Under the pieces are notes generated by a model. That model saw nothing but the letters and a program-made list of their open reading frames with translations, did no database searches and was not told where the DNA came from. A stretch of 15,200 bases of DNA from Actinomycetota bacterium (GTDB lineage: Bacteria > Actinomycetota > Actinomycetes > Nanopelagicales > Nanopelagicaceae), in assembly GCA_947381255.1 (NCBI GenBank), contig CANCUC010000005.1, positions 1 to 15,200 on the forward strand. Direction: 5' to 3'. Positions 13,383-15,200 of this stretch are shown piece by piece (the stretch's first letter is position 1; the number at the start of each line of letters is the position of its first letter). A program made the position numbers and the translations under genes.

Positions 13383-14485
13383 TGGTTCAATCTCAATGGC
13401 CATACTGGCTACCGCTGCGCGCTGATCTGCGCAACATCTCGCCTTATGGCGCGCCGCAGATCGATGATGTGGTCGCTCTTAACACCAACGAGAATCCCTT
13501 CTCACTTCCAACCGAAGTCGTAGAAGCAATGACTGCTCGCTTGGGAACTGTGATTGCAGATCTCAATCGATATCCAGATCGCGACGCCGTTAATCTTCGC
13601 AAGAAACTTGCTCATTACATCACGCAGAGCACGGGCGTTGAAGTCACCGATGAAAATATCTGGGCTGCCAATGGCTCTAATGAAATTTTGCAGACCCTCT
13701 TCTTGGCATGTGGGGGAGCAGATCACCTAGCCCTTGGCTTCACCCCTTCTTACTCAGTACACCCGCTCATTGCACAGATTACAAAGACACCGTGGTTTGC
13801 CGGAAGCAGAGATGAAGATTTCGGAATTGATATTCCTAAGGCAAAGAAATTAATTCGTGATAAATCTCCTCACTTGGTCTTTGTAACAACTCCAAATAAT
13901 CCATCGGGTACATCTACATCCATCGCGGACCTCAAAGAGTTGGCCGAAGCATCTGGTTCGGTTGGAGCGTTGTTGATCGTTGATGAGGCTTACGCAGAGT
14001 TCTCCGAAGAACTTTCTGCTCTTACCCTGCTTGCGGATTTCCCTCATGTGGTTGTGGTTCGAACAATGAGTAAGGCATTTGCATTCGCTGGCGCCCGCAC
14101 CGGATATTTGGTGGCTAAGCCTGCTGTTATCAATGCGGCGCTCGTTGCTCGTCTTCCCTATCACTTGAGTTCCTTGACCCAGGCTGCAGCGGAAACTGCC
14201 TTGGAGTTCACTCCGGCGATGCAGGCAGAAATAGAGGTACTCGTCACCGAGAGGGAGCGCGTCGCCCAAGCTCTGGTTGAGGTTGGATTTCGTGTAGTTC
14301 CAAGCGCCGCCAACTTCTTGCTCTTTGCAGGATTCAAGGGCGAGCCAAGCGCTGTTTGGCAGGCATTTCTAGATCGAGGAATTTTGATTAGAGATATTGG
14401 TTTGCGTGGTTTCCTACGTGTATCTATCGGGACACCATCTGAGAATGATCAATTCATCGCAGCGTTGCGTGAAATTGCGGAATAA
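13382..14485 (+). CDS. hisC: Histidinol-phosphate aminotransferase
   Basis: 367-residue PLP-dependent class I/II aminotransferase converting imidazole-acetol phosphate and glutamate to histidinol phosphate and 2-oxoglutarate. Visible marks: LNTNENPFSLP near the N-terminus, the RYPDRDAVNLRKKLA region, the TTPNNPSGT loop, LLIVDEAYAEF (the Asp that contacts the PLP ring nitrogen), and the PLP lysine K231 in RTMSKAFAFAGARTGYLV. The C-terminal LIRDIGLRGFLRVSIGTPSEN carries the phosphate-binding Arg. Length is normal. The ATG overlaps the hisD stop (TAATG) and has GAGGAGA about nine bases upstream inside hisD, so the two are translationally coupled. In actinobacteria HisC homologues may also act on aromatic keto acids, but location between hisD and hisB makes the histidine role most likely. 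Confidence 0.96.
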   Translation: MVQSQWPYWLPLRADLRNISPYGAPQIDDVVALNTNENPFSLPTEVVEAMTARLGTVIADLNRYPDRDAVNLRKKLAHYITQSTGVEVTDENIWAANGSNEILQTLFLACGGADHLALGFTPSYSVHPLIAQITKTPWFAGSRDEDFGIDIPKAKKLIRDKSPHLVFVTTPNNPSGTSTSIADLKELAEASGSVGALLIVDEAYAEFSEELSALTLLADFPHVVVVRTMSKAFAFAGARTGYLVAKPAVINAALVARLPYHLSSLTQAAAETALEFTPAMQAEIEVLVTERERVAQALVEVGFRVVPSAANFLLFAGFKGEPSAVWQAFLDRGILIRDIGLRGFLRVSIGTPSENDQFIAALREIAE

Positions 14486-14512
14486 TTCCCTATCTAACAA
14501 AGGAAGAAATCA

Positions 14513-15106
14513 ATGAGCTCACCACGCATTGCTACAGTCAAGAGAACAACCAAAGAGTCAGATGTCTTGGTTGAATTAAATCTCGATGGAAGCGGTCTCA
14601 TTGATATTCAGACCGGCGTTCCATTCTTTGAGCACATGCTCTCGCAGCTCGGTAAGCATGCTGGATTTGATCTCACCGTTCGAACCACCGGTGATGTGGA
14701 TGTTGACTCCCATCACACCGTTGAAGATACCTCACTCGCTTTCGGACAAGCCCTACGAGAAGCTCTCGGTGATAAGGCTGGTATCCGCCGCTTCGGTGAT
14801 GCAGTGGTTCCACTTGATGAGGTTCTTGTACAAGCCGCAGTAGACCTTTCGGGTCGCCCTTATCTCGTTCATCGCCAACCTGAAATTGTGGAGCTCATCG
14901 GAACTTTTGACACGACACTTGGCCGACATATTTGGGAGTCAATTGTTGCCGAAGCTCGCATCGCTCTACACATAAGAGTTCTTGAGGGTCGCAATGCGCA
15001 CCATGTATTCGAGGCACAATTCAAAGCAGTTGCTCGCGCACTGCGTGATGCAGTAGCCATTGATGGACGTACCACCGGTATTCCATCTACAAAGGGCACT
15101 CTTTGA
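14513..15106 (+). CDS. hisB: Imidazoleglycerol-phosphate dehydratase (monofunctional)
   Basis: 197-residue manganese enzyme that dehydrates imidazole glycerol phosphate to imidazole acetol phosphate, the substrate of HisC encoded just upstream. It has only the dehydratase domain, without the N-terminal phosphatase half of the enterobacterial fusion. Metal-binding motifs: FFEHML, DVDSHHTVEDTSLAFGQAL, the PLDE loop (RFGDAVVPLDEVLVQAAVDLSGRPY), and NAHHVFEAQFKAVARAL. The C-terminus is the usual STKGTL. Length fits actinobacterial HisB. AAAGGAAGA precedes ATG 14513 at normal distance. The 27-base gap after hisC is the largest within this operon and contains the small palindrome GGAATAATTCC. The stop overlaps the hisH start by four bases. 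Confidence 0.97.
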   Translation: MSSPRIATVKRTTKESDVLVELNLDGSGLIDIQTGVPFFEHMLSQLGKHAGFDLTVRTTGDVDVDSHHTVEDTSLAFGQALREALGDKAGIRRFGDAVVPLDEVLVQAAVDLSGRPYLVHRQPEIVELIGTFDTTLGRHIWESIVAEARIALHIRVLEGRNAHHVFEAQFKAVARALRDAVAIDGRTTGIPSTKGTL

Positions 15107-15200
15107 TAGCGATTTTAGATTACGGCTCAGGCAATCTTCGTTCCGCACAGCGAGCCTTTGCGATGAGTGGCCATGAAACTCTCGTCACCTCAGATCCAAA
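15103..15200 (+). CDS. hisH: Imidazole glycerol phosphate synthase glutaminase subunit HisH, N-terminal part (3' end outside window)
   Basis: The first 32 codons plus two bases of hisH are present. The predicted start is TTG 15103, overlapping the hisB stop as TTGA, with AAAGGG (15091-15096) upstream as ribosome binding site. The translation begins MIAILDYGSGNLRSAQRAF, which is the first beta strand and oxyanion-loop region (LDYGxGNLxS) typical of HisH. The protein is the glutamine amidotransferase that feeds ammonia to HisF to form imidazole glycerol phosphate and AICAR. The catalytic Cys-His-Glu triad lies beyond the window. Gene order hisD-hisC-hisB-hisH matches other actinobacteria, where hisA/priA normally follows. 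Confidence 0.93.
   Translation, partial: MIAILDYGSGNLRSAQRAFAMSGHETLVTSDP

Noticed and set aside
13850..14269. Minus-strand open frame of 139 codons inside hisC
   Set aside because: Antisense to the conserved PLP-lysine region of hisC; no recognisable domain.
14479..14489. Palindrome GGAATAATTCC between hisC and hisB as a terminator
   Set aside because: Only eleven bases, with the centre too short for a stable loop and no T-run; hisB follows directly with its own ribosome binding site.
1..15200. Search for CRISPR arrays, insertion sequences, att sites, toxin-antitoxin or defence genes
   Set aside because: Coding density is almost complete with recognisable housekeeping genes; no direct-repeat arrays, transposase motifs or terminal inverted repeats were seen.

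Overview
The window is an ordinary housekeeping block from an actinobacterial chromosome. I found no mobile element, CRISPR array, phage gene or defence gene. The order ftsZ - pgeF - yggS - sepF - yggT - (ileS) - dksA/traR-like - lspA - rluD - dnaE - hisD - hisC - hisB - hisH closely follows the order I know from Streptomyces. That order, the DVPDF-type FtsZ tail, the Lys/Ala/Pro-rich DksA-like protein next to lspA, and the long eukaryote-like IleRS with a KMSKH loop all point to Actinomycetota. GC content is only around 50% by eye and the spacing is very tight, which suggests a streamlined lineage such as freshwater picoplanktonic actinobacteria. The genus is an inference; the phylum is firm.

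Region 1 (1-2822, + strand) is the cell-division end of the dcw cluster: the 3' part of ftsZ, then pgeF (peptidoglycan editing), a YggS-type PLP-homeostasis protein, sepF (FtsZ membrane anchor) and the small membrane protein yggT. Genes abut, overlap by 4 bases, or are separated by about 10-30 bases. The divIVA gene that usually follows yggT is absent.

Region 2 (2825-5962, - strand) is ileS, the only minus-strand gene. It converges on yggT with a 2-base gap. It encodes a type 2 IleRS whose HIGH signature reads GTHH, the swapped GXHH form linked to very high mupirocin resistance. Between ileS and the divergent dksA-like gene lie 176 bases with two inverted repeats and candidate back-to-back promoters. 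I see no canonical T-box.

Region 3 (6139-8466, + strand) is a tightly overlapping trio: a DksA/TraR zinc-finger protein with a histone-H1-like basic tail, lspA (lipoprotein signal peptidase) and rluD (23S rRNA pseudouridine synthase). lspA appears to start at a CTG codon inside a CTGA overlap, because no ATG, GTG or TTG precedes its first membrane segment.

Region 4 (8490-12008, + strand) is dnaE, the replicative polymerase III alpha subunit. All nine PHP-domain metal ligands are intact and there is a QFDLF clamp-binding motif. Region 5 (12057-15200, + strand) is the start of a histidine operon, hisD-hisC-hisB-hisH; hisH runs off the edge. A -10-like TAGAAT lies 6 bases before the hisD GTG, suggesting a leaderless transcript.

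The points most worth a second look are the GTHH IleRS, the CTG start of lspA, the inverted ileS with missing divIVA, the shortened PgeF, and the structured ileS/dksA spacer. I did not find a convincing previously undescribed system.
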